Below the pieces are notes generated by a model. It searched no databases and had not been told where the DNA came from. It saw only the letters and a list, made by a program, of their open reading frames with translations. From assembly GCF_003234115.2 (NCBI RefSeq), contig NZ_CP126251.1:1116001-1180000 (forward strand): DNA of 64,000 bases. The letters run 5' to 3'. The position numbers and the translations under genes are program-made. The stretch is from Curtobacterium sp. MCPF17_002. Lineage in GTDB: Bacteria; Actinomycetota; Actinomycetes; Actinomycetales; Microbacteriaceae. Positions 43,762 to 52,793 of this stretch are shown in pieces; positions within the stretch are counted from its first letter, which is position 1; each line of letters begins with the position of its first letter.

Positions 43762-43791
43762 AGGGCCCGCACCGGGAACGGTGCGGGCCCT
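43762..43791. terminator. clpX terminator hairpin
   Basis: AGGGCCCGCACCG (43762-43774) pairs perfectly with CGGTGCGGGCCCT (43779-43791) around GGAA, followed by CCGTGTGT. Confidence 0.75.
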
Positions 43792-43828
43792 CCGTGTGTC
43801 CGGGGTTCGTGGCCGAGGGGTGCTCCGC

Positions 43829-43884
43829 ACAACGAAAGTCACCCCGAACCGTGCGATCCCGCGGTTCGGGGTGACTTTCGTTGT
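43829..43884. terminator. Hairpin with 23-base perfect arms
   Basis: ACAACGAAAGTCACCCCGAA-CCG (43829-43851) pairs exactly with 43862-43884 around a ten-base loop. It lies at a convergent junction. Arms resemble those at 4333-4392 (CACAACCGAAGT…GAACC). Confidence 0.65.
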
Positions 43885-43930
43885 TCGCGGCGCGGGGTTC
43901 GGCGAGCGATCCGTCCCATAGCGCGTGCAG

Positions 43931-44020
43931 TAGGAAGCGGTTTCGCGCGTAGGAGGTCGGAAATTCCGGCTTCCTATGCGCGATTCTGCCTCCTACGAGC
44001 GGTTCTGCCTCCTACGCGCG
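43931..44020. repeat. TAGGAGG inverted and tandem repeats
   Basis: CGCGCGTAGGAGG (43944-43956) is the exact reverse complement of CCTCCTACGCGCG (44008-44020). Between them, CGATTCTGCCTCCTACGAG and CGGTTCTGCCTCCTACGCG form a tandem pair with period 19, and TTCCTATGCG is a third degenerate unit. The centre (CGGAAATTCCG) is itself palindromic. Confidence 0.6.
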
Positions 44021-44066
44021 GAACAGCCCCCCGGCCCCAGCCCCCAGCCCCCACCCGCCGCGCGGC

Positions 44067-46094
44067 CTACTCGAGCCCGCGGCGACGCAGCAGCGGCCCG
44101 ACCTCGGCGTCACGCCCGCGGAAGTCGCGGTACGCCTCGAGCGGGTCCTTCGCCCCGCCGACGCCGAGCAGGCGCGACGCGAAGCGCGCACCGGCCTCGC
44201 GCGAGAGTCCGCCGTTCTCACGGAACCACTCCACGGTGTCGGCGTCGAGCACCTCGGACCAGATGTAGCCGTAGTACCCGGCGTCGTACCCGCCCGAGAA
44301 CGTGTGCGCGAAGTACGTCGACGAGTACCGCGGCGGCACGGCCTCGACCGCGATGCCCGCGGACGCGAGGGCGTCCCGCTCGAAGTCCTCGACGGAGGTC
44401 ACCGCGGCGGCCTCCTCGGCGGAGAGCCGGTGCCACGCCTGGTCGAGCAGCGCGGCGGCGAGGTACTCGGTCGTGCCGAAGCCCTCGTTGAAGCCGGCGG
44501 AGTCGCTCAGTCCGAGGACGAGCTCCGGCGGCAGCGGCTCACCGGTCTCGTGGTGCTTGGCGTAGTTCGCCAGCACGGACGGCCACGACACCCACATCTC
44601 GTTCACCTGCGACGGGAACTCGACGAAGTCCCGCTCGACGTTGGTGCCGGAGAACCGGGGGTAGGTCGTCCGCGCGATGAGGCCGTGCAGGGCGTGCCCG
44701 AACTCGTGGAAGAGCGTCTCGACCTCGTCCTGGATGAGGAGCGTCGGCGACCCGGCGGCGGGCTTCGCGACGTTGAGGTTGTTCACGACGACGGGCAGCG
44801 TGCCGAGCAGGGCGGACTGCTCGACGACGGGGTTCATCCACGCACCGCCGCGCTTGCCGTCGCGCGTGTAGAGGTCGAGCAGGTACAGCCCGACCTCCGC
44901 ACCGTCCTCGTCGCGCACCTCGAACACGCGGACCTCGTCGTTGTACCCGTGCAGGTCGTCGCGCTCCGTGAAGGTCAGGCCGTAGAGCTCGCCGGCCGCG
45001 TGGAAGACGCCGTCGCGCAGGACCCGGTCGGCCTCGAAGTACGGTCGCAGCGCGGAGCTGTCGGCGGCGAACTGCTCGCCGCGGAGGAGCTCGGTGGCGT
45101 ACGCCCAGTCCCACGCCTCGACGTCGAAGCCGACGATGCGCGAGCGGACGGCGCGCTCGTCGTCGGCGTTCGCGGCGGCGGCCGGCACCAGCGAAGAGAG
45201 GAGTCCGTCGACGGCCTCCGGCGTCTTCGCGGTCTCGTCGGCGGTGACCACGGCGGCGTGGTTCGGGAAGCCGAGGAGCTCGGCGCGCCCGGCACGCAGC
45301 CGGACGATCCGCAGGAGCACGTCGCGGTTGTCGTGCTCGTTGCCGCGACGGCCGCGGGAGAGCGAGGCGCGCATGATCCGCTCGCGCAGGCCCCGGTTCG
45401 CCAGCGACGGCAGCCACGGGTGGCCGGTGTAGAGCGGCAGCGTGATGAGCCAGCCGTCGAGGCCACGATCGCCGGCTGCTCCGGCGGCGGCGGACTTCCC
45501 GCCGTCGTCGAGGCCCTCGAGCTCGGCCTCGTCGGTGACGTGCACGGCCAGGTCGTTGGTGTCCTCGAGCAGGTTCCGCTCGAACGTGGTCGTGAGGGTC
45601 GAGAGCTCCTGGTTGATCGCGGTGAGGCGCTCCTTGCCGGCGTCGTCGAGCCCGGCGCCAGCGAGGGTCATCTCGGTGTGGGTCCGCTCGACGAGGCGAC
45701 GGTCCTCGTCGGTGAGGTCCGTCCGGTCACCGAGCGACTCGCGGACGGCGGCCACACGCTCGTACAGACGGCTGTCGAGGGTGATCGCGTCGCGGTGCGC
45801 GGCGAGGAGCGGGGAGACCTCGGCCTCGAGGTCGTGCAGCTCCGGCGTCGAGTCGGCCGACGACAGGGTGAAGAACACGTGGCTGACCCGGGCGAGCAGC
45901 TGGCCGCTCCGCTCGAGGGCGACGAGGGTGTTCTCGAAGGTCGGTGCCTCGGTGGAAGCGGCGATCGCCTCGACCTCGGCGCGCTGCTCGGCCATGCCGG
46001 CCTCGAACGCGGGACGGTGGTGCTCGAGCCGCACGTCGCGGAACGGCGGGAGGGCGTAGGGAAGGGTGTTCGGGACGTCGAACGGGGTTGCCAT
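44067..46094 (-). CDS. M3-family zinc metallopeptidase (oligopeptidase A/Dcp type)
   Basis: 675 residues from ATG 46094 (MATPFDVPNTLPYALPPFRDV); GTG 46103 three codons earlier is the alternative. The M3 zinc site FHEFGHALHG lies near residue 462 and is followed by FVEFPSQVNE, with the third ligand glutamate. GYDAGYYGYIWSEVL near the end is the usual M3 substrate-pocket region. It degrades oligopeptides in the cytoplasm. Monocistronic, ending at a convergent junction. Confidence 0.93.
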   Translation of the reverse strand: MATPFDVPNTLPYALPPFRDVRLEHHRPAFEAGMAEQRAEVEAIAASTEAPTFENTLVALERSGQLLARVSHVFFTLSSADSTPELHDLEAEVSPLLAAHRDAITLDSRLYERVAAVRESLGDRTDLTDEDRRLVERTHTEMTLAGAGLDDAGKERLTAINQELSTLTTTFERNLLEDTNDLAVHVTDEAELEGLDDGGKSAAAGAAGDRGLDGWLITLPLYTGHPWLPSLANRGLRERIMRASLSRGRRGNEHDNRDVLLRIVRLRAGRAELLGFPNHAAVVTADETAKTPEAVDGLLSSLVPAAAANADDERAVRSRIVGFDVEAWDWAYATELLRGEQFAADSSALRPYFEADRVLRDGVFHAAGELYGLTFTERDDLHGYNDEVRVFEVRDEDGAEVGLYLLDLYTRDGKRGGAWMNPVVEQSALLGTLPVVVNNLNVAKPAAGSPTLLIQDEVETLFHEFGHALHGLIARTTYPRFSGTNVERDFVEFPSQVNEMWVSWPSVLANYAKHHETGEPLPPELVLGLSDSAGFNEGFGTTEYLAAALLDQAWHRLSAEEAAAVTSVEDFERDALASAGIAVEAVPPRYSSTYFAHTFSGGYDAGYYGYIWSEVLDADTVEWFRENGGLSREAGARFASRLLGVGGAKDPLEAYRDFRGRDAEVGPLLRRRGLE

Positions 46095-46124
46095 GGCAAC
46101 CACCCTACGGACGTCGCGCCGCGA

Positions 46125-46178
46125 GCTGACGGACTGGAGGCGCGTGGCGGCGCCGCCCCGCGCCTCCAGGCCGTCAGC
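46125..46178. terminator. GGAGGCGCG-family hairpin
   Basis: GCTGACGGACTGGAGGCGCG (46125-46144) pairs with 46159-46178, with one mismatch, around a GC-rich loop. It separates the TetR gene end from the M3 peptidase start, so it ends the TetR transcript. Confidence 0.6.
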
Positions 46179-46187
46179 TGGTCGCGT

Positions 46188-46793
46188 TCAGTGCGTCGCT
46201 GCGTCGATGAGCGTCTCGGCCGCCCGTCGCGCGTGCGCGGCCGGTGCCGTCGTGCCGGCGATCGCCGCCGTCGTCTGCGCGCCCTCGGCGAGGAGCGCGA
46301 GCTGCGCCGCGAGCTCCTCGGCCAGGGCCGGGTCGGCGACGGCGTCGGTGGTGAGTCGCTGGACGAAGTGCTGGAAGGAGTCCTTGTGCGCGCGGGCGAT
46401 CTCGGCGACCGCGGGGGAGGTCGCGCCGAGCTCACCGAACGCGTTGATGAACCCGCAGCCGCGGAACGTGTCGTCGCCGAACCACGACTCGAGGAAGTCG
46501 TACATCGCGAGGAGCTTCGCCCGCGGGGTGTCGGCGGCGTCGACCGCGCCGTGCACGCCGCGCTCCCAGAGGTCGTGGCGGCTGCTGAGGACCGCGGCGA
46601 TGAGCTGCTCCTTGCCGGGGAAGGCGGCGTAGAGCTTCTTGAGCGACACGCTCGCGCCGGTCCGGATCTCGTCCATGCCGACGGACTGGATGCCGCGCGC
46701 GTAGAAGAGCTGGTCGGCGACGCCGACGATGTGGGCCCGGACGTCGGGCTCGACGGTGCCGGCCGTGCCGGTCGAGGTCGTGCTGCTGGCCAT
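46188..46793 (-). CDS. TetR-family transcriptional regulator
   Basis: 201 residues. The N-terminal helix-turn-helix is clear (VRAHIVGVADQLFYARGIQSVGMDEIRTGASVSLKKLYAAFPGKEQLIAAVL), followed by a helical ligand-binding part. It is divergent from an alpha/beta hydrolase gene, with two copies of a palindrome in the gap, so it most likely represses that gene and itself. Confidence 0.9.
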   Translation of the reverse strand: MASSTTSTGTAGTVEPDVRAHIVGVADQLFYARGIQSVGMDEIRTGASVSLKKLYAAFPGKEQLIAAVLSSRHDLWERGVHGAVDAADTPRAKLLAMYDFLESWFGDDTFRGCGFINAFGELGATSPAVAEIARAHKDSFQHFVQRLTTDAVADPALAEELAAQLALLAEGAQTTAAIAGTTAPAAHARRAAETLIDAATH

Positions 46794-46838
46794 CTGCGTT
46801 CCCCGTTCGTTGCGTGTTCACGAATCCCGACTTGCGCC

Positions 46839-47778
<940 letters not shown>

Positions 47779-47821
47779 TCCCCGGACGGTCCACGCGCGG
47801 GCTCGCTTGCGGCACGCATCG

Positions 47822-47870
47822 TGAGCAGAAATGGTCGGGTTCCCCACGGGGACCCGACCATTTCTGCTCA
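47822..47870. terminator. Hairpin with 23-base arms
   Basis: TGAGCAGAAATGGTCGGGT (47822-47840) pairs exactly with 47852-47870; the stem continues inward with one mismatch to a three-base loop. It lies between the convergent hydrolase and the 83-residue gene. Confidence 0.65.
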
Positions 47871-47899
47871 GCGAGTGCGGACGACCGGGGCGTGCCCGC

Positions 47900-48151
47900 T
47901 CAGTCCTCTTCGGCGGCGTCGTCCGGGTTCGTGACCTGCGCGTGCCCGGCGTCGTCGAGGTGGATCGAGGTGCCGTCGTCCAGCGCCACGATCGGCTTCC
48001 CCTCGAGGAACGTCAGGGTCCAGCCCCAGCCCGTCGTGTCGACGGACTCCGAGGCGAGCTCGTCCTCGACACCGCGCACGGCGACGACCATCGCTTCGGG
48101 CAGTCGCGCAGGCGGCTCCCCACCCACGTTCCAGCGTGTGCCCAACTGCAT
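47900..48151 (-). CDS. Small hypothetical protein
   Basis: 83 residues starting MQLGTRWNVGGEPPARLPEAM, with a compact core (GWGWTLTFLEGKPIVALDDGTSIHLDDAG) and an acidic tail. No signal peptide or membrane span. Similar short proteins occur beside valS in related actinobacteria as far as I recall; function unknown. It starts 44 bases after the valS stop on the same strand. Confidence 0.7.
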   Translation of the reverse strand: MQLGTRWNVGGEPPARLPEAMVVAVRGVEDELASESVDTTGWGWTLTFLEGKPIVALDDGTSIHLDDAGHAQVTNPDDAAEED

Positions 48152-48195
48152 CCGTGCCTCCAGTCCGTCGTGTCCGGGCCCGTCGCGAACGCGAC

Positions 48196-50787
48196 CTAGG
48201 CCTGCTGCTCGGCCAGCTCGATCTCGGTCACCGCGAGCTCCGCACCGTCCGTGAACGACAGGTTCTCGATGCGGCCGACGGCCGCCAGGTCGACCGCAGC
48301 GCGCTCGATGAGCGCGCGCGTCTCCGCCGGAGCCGCGACGACGGCCCGCGTCACCGACGTCTTCTGCGACGCCTTCGCGGCCGTCTTCGCACCACGGATC
48401 CCGATGAGCGCCTGGCCCACGGCGGCGAGCAGCCCCGTCGGCTCGGCCTGGGTGGGCAGTTCCGACACGGTCGGCCAGGAGGCGCGGTGCACGCTGGTGT
48501 CGTGGGTCCAGGCCCACACTTCCTCCGTCGCGAACGGCAGGAACGGCGCGAGCAGACGCAGGAGCGCGTCGATCGCGGCGCGGAGCGCGAGGACCGCGCT
48601 CGCCTGCGTCTCGTGCATCGACTCGGTCGCCGTGCCGTACGCGCGCTCCTTGACCAACTCGAGGTAGTCGTCGCAGAACGTCCAGAAGAAGCGCTCGGTG
48701 ACCTCGAGCGCGCGGGCGTGGTCGAACGCCTCGAACGCCGCGGTGGCCTGCTCGATGACGGTGCCGAGCTCGGCGAGCACGTCGATGTCGAGCGGTTCGG
48801 TGACGCTCGTCGCGCCCTCGGGCAGCGGGAAGCCGTAGACGAACTTCGCCGCGTTGAGGACCTTGATCGCCAGACGACGGCCGACCTTGATCTGCTTCGG
48901 GTTCTGCGGGTCGAAGGCCGCGTCCGTGCCGAGCTTCGACGAGGCCGCCCAGTAGCGGACCGCGTCGGCGCCGTGCTGCTCGAGGATCGACAGCGGCGTG
49001 ACGACGTTGCCCTTCGACTTCGACATCTTCTTGCGGTCGGGGTCCACGATGAAGCCGGAGATCGACGCGTGCTTCCACGGCACGACGTCGGCCTCGAGCT
49101 GGCTCCGGAGCACCGTCGTGAACAGCCACGTGCGGATGATGTCCTGCGCCTGCGGGCGGACGTCGTACGGGTAGACCAGGTCGTAGAGCTCCGGGTCGGT
49201 CTCCCACTTGCCCGCGAGCTGCGGGGTGAGGGACGAGGTCGCCCAGGTGTCCATGACGTCGAGCTCGCCCTGGAAGCCACCGGCGACGCCGCGCTGGTCC
49301 TCCGTGTAGCCGGGGGCCGGTTCGGAGGCCGGGTCGACGGGCAGCTGTGCCTCGGTCGGGACGATCGGCTGGTCGAACACCGGGTTGCCGTCGGCGTCGA
49401 GCGGGTACCAGACCGGCAGCGGCACGCCGAAGAAGCGCTGGCGCGAGATGAGCCAGTCGCCGGACAGGCCACCGACCCAGTTGTCGTAGCGGACGCGCAT
49501 GAAGTCGGGGTGGAAGGCGATCTCCTCGCCGCGGCGGCGGAGCGTCGCCTTGAGGTCCTCGTCGCGGGCGCCGTTGACGATGTACCACTGGCGGGTGGAG
49601 ACGATCTCGAGCGGCTTGTCGCCCTTCTCGAAGAACTTGACCGGGTGGTTGATCGTCTTCACGTCGCCCACCAGGTCGCCGGACTCGGTGAGGGCGTCCA
49701 CGAGGACCTTCTTCGCCGAGAACACGGTCTTGCCGGCCATCTCGGCGTACAGCGCCTTGCCACCCTCGGACTCGATCCACGCCGGCTCGTCGGAGCGGAC
49801 ACGGCCGTCGAAGCCGATGATCGCGCGGTTCGGCAGCTGCAGCTCGCGCCACCACACCACGTCGGTGGTGTCACCGAACGTGCAGACCATGGCGATGCCG
49901 GCGCCCTTGTCCTTCTGCGCGAGGTGGTGCGCGAGCACGGGGACCTCGACGTCGAACAAGGGGGAGCGGACCGTGGTGCCGAAGAGGTCCTGGAAACGCT
50001 CGTCGTCCGGGTGCGCGACGAGGGCGACACAGGCGGGGAGGAGCTCGGGACGGGTGGTCTGGATGACGATGTCGCCCGTGCCGTCGGTCTTGTGGAAGGC
50101 GATGCCGTGGTACGCGCCGGGCATCTCCTTGTCCTCGAGCTCGGCCTGCGCGACCGCGGTGCGGAACGTCACGTCCCAGAGCGTCGGGGCATCGGCCTGG
50201 TAGGCCTCGCCGCGCTCGAGGTTGCGGAGGAACGCACGCTGGGCGCTCGCTCGCGAGGTGTCGTCGATCGTCCGGTACGACTGCGTCCAGTCCACCGACA
50301 GCCCGAGCGTACGGAAGAGCTGCTCGAACTGCTGCTCGTCCTGCACGGTCAGGCGCTCGCACAGCTCGATGAAGTTGCGGCGCGAGATCGGGATCTGGTC
50401 GGCGGCCTTCGACGACTTGTTGTCGCCGCCCTCGAACGGCGGGACGAACGTGCCGTCGTACGGGAGCTGCGGGTCGCAGCGGACGCCGTAGTAGTTCTGC
50501 ACGCGGCGCTCGGTGGGGAGACCGTTGTCGTCCCAGCCCATCGGGTAGAAGACGTGCTTGCCGCGCATGCGCTCGTAGCGGGCCTTGAGGTCGGTGTGCG
50601 TGTACGAGAACACGTGCCCGATGTGCAGCGAACCGGAGGCGGTCGGCGGCGGCGTGTCGATCGAGTAGACGGCGTCCTTCGTCGCGGCGTCGCGGTCGAA
50701 GCGGTAGGTGCCGTCCTGCTCCCAGACGGGGCCCCAGACGTCTTCGAGCCCGTCCACCGTGGGCTTCTCGGGCATGGGCTTCGTCAT
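48196..50787 (-). CDS. valS: Valyl-tRNA synthetase
   Basis: 863 residues. HIGH is seen as SLHIGHVF (residues 55-58) and KMSKS as KKMSKSKGN near residue 585. The editing domain (TTRPELLPACVALVAHPDD) and a C-terminal anticodon-binding helical domain are present, and a short coiled-coil-like end. It is the short, archaeal-like form common in actinobacteria. The ATG at 50787 (MTKPMPEKPTVDGLEDVW) is chosen because earlier in-frame codons lie in a repeat-rich leader. Confidence 0.96.
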   Translation of the reverse strand: MTKPMPEKPTVDGLEDVWGPVWEQDGTYRFDRDAATKDAVYSIDTPPPTASGSLHIGHVFSYTHTDLKARYERMRGKHVFYPMGWDDNGLPTERRVQNYYGVRCDPQLPYDGTFVPPFEGGDNKSSKAADQIPISRRNFIELCERLTVQDEQQFEQLFRTLGLSVDWTQSYRTIDDTSRASAQRAFLRNLERGEAYQADAPTLWDVTFRTAVAQAELEDKEMPGAYHGIAFHKTDGTGDIVIQTTRPELLPACVALVAHPDDERFQDLFGTTVRSPLFDVEVPVLAHHLAQKDKGAGIAMVCTFGDTTDVVWWRELQLPNRAIIGFDGRVRSDEPAWIESEGGKALYAEMAGKTVFSAKKVLVDALTESGDLVGDVKTINHPVKFFEKGDKPLEIVSTRQWYIVNGARDEDLKATLRRRGEEIAFHPDFMRVRYDNWVGGLSGDWLISRQRFFGVPLPVWYPLDADGNPVFDQPIVPTEAQLPVDPASEPAPGYTEDQRGVAGGFQGELDVMDTWATSSLTPQLAGKWETDPELYDLVYPYDVRPQAQDIIRTWLFTTVLRSQLEADVVPWKHASISGFIVDPDRKKMSKSKGNVVTPLSILEQHGADAVRYWAASSKLGTDAAFDPQNPKQIKVGRRLAIKVLNAAKFVYGFPLPEGATSVTEPLDIDVLAELGTVIEQATAAFEAFDHARALEVTERFFWTFCDDYLELVKERAYGTATESMHETQASAVLALRAAIDALLRLLAPFLPFATEEVWAWTHDTSVHRASWPTVSELPTQAEPTGLLAAVGQALIGIRGAKTAAKASQKTSVTRAVVAAPAETRALIERAAVDLAAVGRIENLSFTDGAELAVTEIELAEQQA

Positions 50788-51094
50788 GGCTGCGCCTTTC
50801 GATCGCTGTGTGCGGCACCGAGTCCGTGATGAGGTGCCTGAATGTCCGCGCACGCTGCGCGGTGTACCAATCGTAGCGGCCGGAGGCGCGGCCCTGGTGG
50901 GCGGGAGGCGTGGCCCTGGTGGGCCGGCACGGCCCTGGTGGGCTGTGCCGGCGGCCCTAGCACACCGGCCTGTCGGACACGCGCGTGCCCTGGTAGTCTG
51001 TCGGAGTTTGTCCGGCGAGCGCAGGGTTCGCAGGAGCTGCAACGTCGCCGTCCGCCGGACGCCCGAAGGACGCACCGCACACCGGAGGAACGAC
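50788..51094. other. Divergent gap between valS and the MHS transporter
   Basis: 307 bases. It holds three copies of GGCCCTGGTGGGC (50890-50902, 50912-50924, 50931-50943) and a TAGTCT -10 candidate (50994-50999) for the transporter gene. No T-box signature was found before valS. Confidence 0.6.
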
Positions 51095-52657
51095 TTGGCA
51101 CCGAACAACGCACCCCACCCGCACGGCGACCGGCCGTTGCGCACGAAGGGCGCCGCGAAGCGCGCTCGTCGCGATCTCACGGAGGACGACGTCACCGTCG
51201 TCGAGGAGTCGCTGCTCAAGCGGGCCGTCGCCGCGGCGGCGCTCGGCAACGCCATGGAGTGGTTCGACTTCGGCATCTTCGCCTACCTGACCGTGACGAT
51301 CTCGCAGGTGTTCCTGCCGCAGGGCGACCCCGCGGCGAACGTCGTCGCGACGTTCGGCTTCTTCGCGGCGGCGTTCATCGTCCGCCCGATCGGCGGGGCC
51401 GTCTTCGGCCCGATCGGCGACCGGATCGGCCGGCAGAAGGTCCTCGCGCTGACGATGATCCTGATGGCCGCCGGCACGCTCATGATCGGCCTCATCCCGT
51501 CGTACGACACGATCGGGTTCTGGGCACCGATCCTGCTCCTCGTCGCCCGCTTCGTGCAGGGCTTCTCGACCGGTGGTGAGTACGGCGGGGCCGCGACCTT
51601 CATCGCCGAGTACTCGCCGGACAAGCGGCGCGGCTTCATGGGCTCGTGGCTCGAGTTCGGCACGCTCGCCGGCTACGTGCTCGGCGCCTCGATCGTCACC
51701 GGGCTGCAGTTCGGCCTCTCCGAGGACGCCCTCCTCAGCTGGGGCTGGCGCATCCCGTTCATCATCGCCGGGCCGCTCGGCCTCATCGGCCTCTACCTGC
51801 GCCTCAAGCTCGAGGAGACCCCGGCGTTCCAGAAGCAGCAGGAGCAGGCGGCCGAGCGCGAGTCGCAGAAGACGCCGTTCCTCAAGCTCTTCGCGGAGAA
51901 CTGGCGCTCGCTCGTCATCTGCATCGGCCTGGTCCTCGTGTTCAACGTGACCGACTACATGCTCCTGTCGTACATGCCGACCTACCTCGAGCAGAACCTC
52001 GGCCAGAACGCGACGTTCGGCCTCATCCTCATCGTCGTCGTGATGCTGCTCATGATGGTCGTCATCACGTTCGGGGGCCGACTGTCCGACAAGTTCGGGC
52101 GTCGTCCGGTCCTCGCCGCGGGCTGCATCGGCTTCATCCTGCTGTCCTGGCCGGCGCTCAAGCTCGTCCAGACCGGCACCGGCGTCGGGGTGTTCGCCGG
52201 GCTGCTCATCCTCGGCGTGGTCCTCGTGACCTTCACGTCGACGATGCCCTCGACCCTGCCAGCGCTGTTCCCGACGATCATCCGCTACGGCGCGCTCGCG
52301 ATCGCGTTCAACGTGTCGGTGTCGCTCTTCGGCGGGACCACGCCGCTCGCGACCGCCGCGCTCATCAACGCCGCGAAGGACCGCGGGTTCGGCTGGGCCG
52401 AGGACATCCCGGCGTTCTACCTCATGCTGGCCGCCGTGATCGGGCTCGTCGCCGTGTACTTCACGAAGGAGACCGCGTCGTCGCCGCTCATGGGTTCGGG
52501 CCCCACCGTCGGCTCCGAGGACGAGATCGCCGGGGTCATCGAGGACTACAACGACCCGACGTCGGACCTCGCGCAGTCCGACTGGGCCCGGGACTTCTCG
52601 ACGAGCGAGATCCCGGTCATCTCGGGCGACGGCCCGAAGGACCCCGCCGGCGCGTAG
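51095..52657 (+). CDS. MHS-family major facilitator (ProP-like)
   Basis: 520 residues with twelve membrane segments. GNAMEWFDFGIFAYLT opens helix 1, FIVRPIGGAVFGPIGDRIGRQKVL gives the conserved loop 2-3, and STGGEYGGAATFIAEYSPDKRRGFMGS is the metabolite:H+ symporter signature. Members carry proline/betaine, citrate or other organic acids; the substrate is not clear. The start is TTG 51095 after GGAGGAA. The hydrophilic C-terminal tail of ~60 residues is acidic. Confidence 0.88.
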   Translation: MAPNNAPHPHGDRPLRTKGAAKRARRDLTEDDVTVVEESLLKRAVAAAALGNAMEWFDFGIFAYLTVTISQVFLPQGDPAANVVATFGFFAAAFIVRPIGGAVFGPIGDRIGRQKVLALTMILMAAGTLMIGLIPSYDTIGFWAPILLLVARFVQGFSTGGEYGGAATFIAEYSPDKRRGFMGSWLEFGTLAGYVLGASIVTGLQFGLSEDALLSWGWRIPFIIAGPLGLIGLYLRLKLEETPAFQKQQEQAAERESQKTPFLKLFAENWRSLVICIGLVLVFNVTDYMLLSYMPTYLEQNLGQNATFGLILIVVVMLLMMVVITFGGRLSDKFGRRPVLAAGCIGFILLSWPALKLVQTGTGVGVFAGLLILGVVLVTFTSTMPSTLPALFPTIIRYGALAIAFNVSVSLFGGTTPLATAALINAAKDRGFGWAEDIPAFYLMLAAVIGLVAVYFTKETASSPLMGSGPTVGSEDEIAGVIEDYNDPTSDLAQSDWARDFSTSEIPVISGDGPKDPAGA

Positions 52658-52693
52658 CCCGCCGGCTCCTCGCGCTTTCGATTCTTCGATTCT

Positions 52694-52749
52694 TCGCGCT
52701 CAGCGACAGTTCACGCCGTTGTCACCGCGTGAACTGTCGCTGAGCGCGA
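52694..52749. terminator. Hairpin with 23-base perfect arms
   Basis: TCGCGCTCAGCGACAGTTCA-CGC (52694-52716) pairs exactly with 52727-52749 around a ten-base loop, at the convergent junction of the MHS transporter and the ABC ATPase. Confidence 0.7.
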
Positions 52750-52793
52750 GATGACGGAGCCGTGCGGGCGGGAGGTGCGGGCGCGGGCGCGCG

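Larger units (their letters stand above)
43721..44066. other. Gene-free stretch between clpX and the M3 peptidase
   Basis: These 346 bases hold the clpX terminator (43762-43791), a 23-base-arm hairpin (43829-43884), an array of TAGGAGG-type repeats (43931-44020) and a C-rich tract. No gene is seen. Confidence 0.75.

Noticed and set aside
43931-44020. CRISPR-like tandem repeats after clpX
   Set aside because: Only two to three units with no spacers of regular size.
48136-50829. A plus-strand open frame of nearly 900 codons opposite valS
   Set aside because: It is the antisense of valS in a GC-rich genome; the product is Arg/Glu/Val-rich with no domain, and valS is certain.
50788-51094. T-box before valS
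   Set aside because: No GGTGGTACCGCG-like motif or specifier stem was seen.
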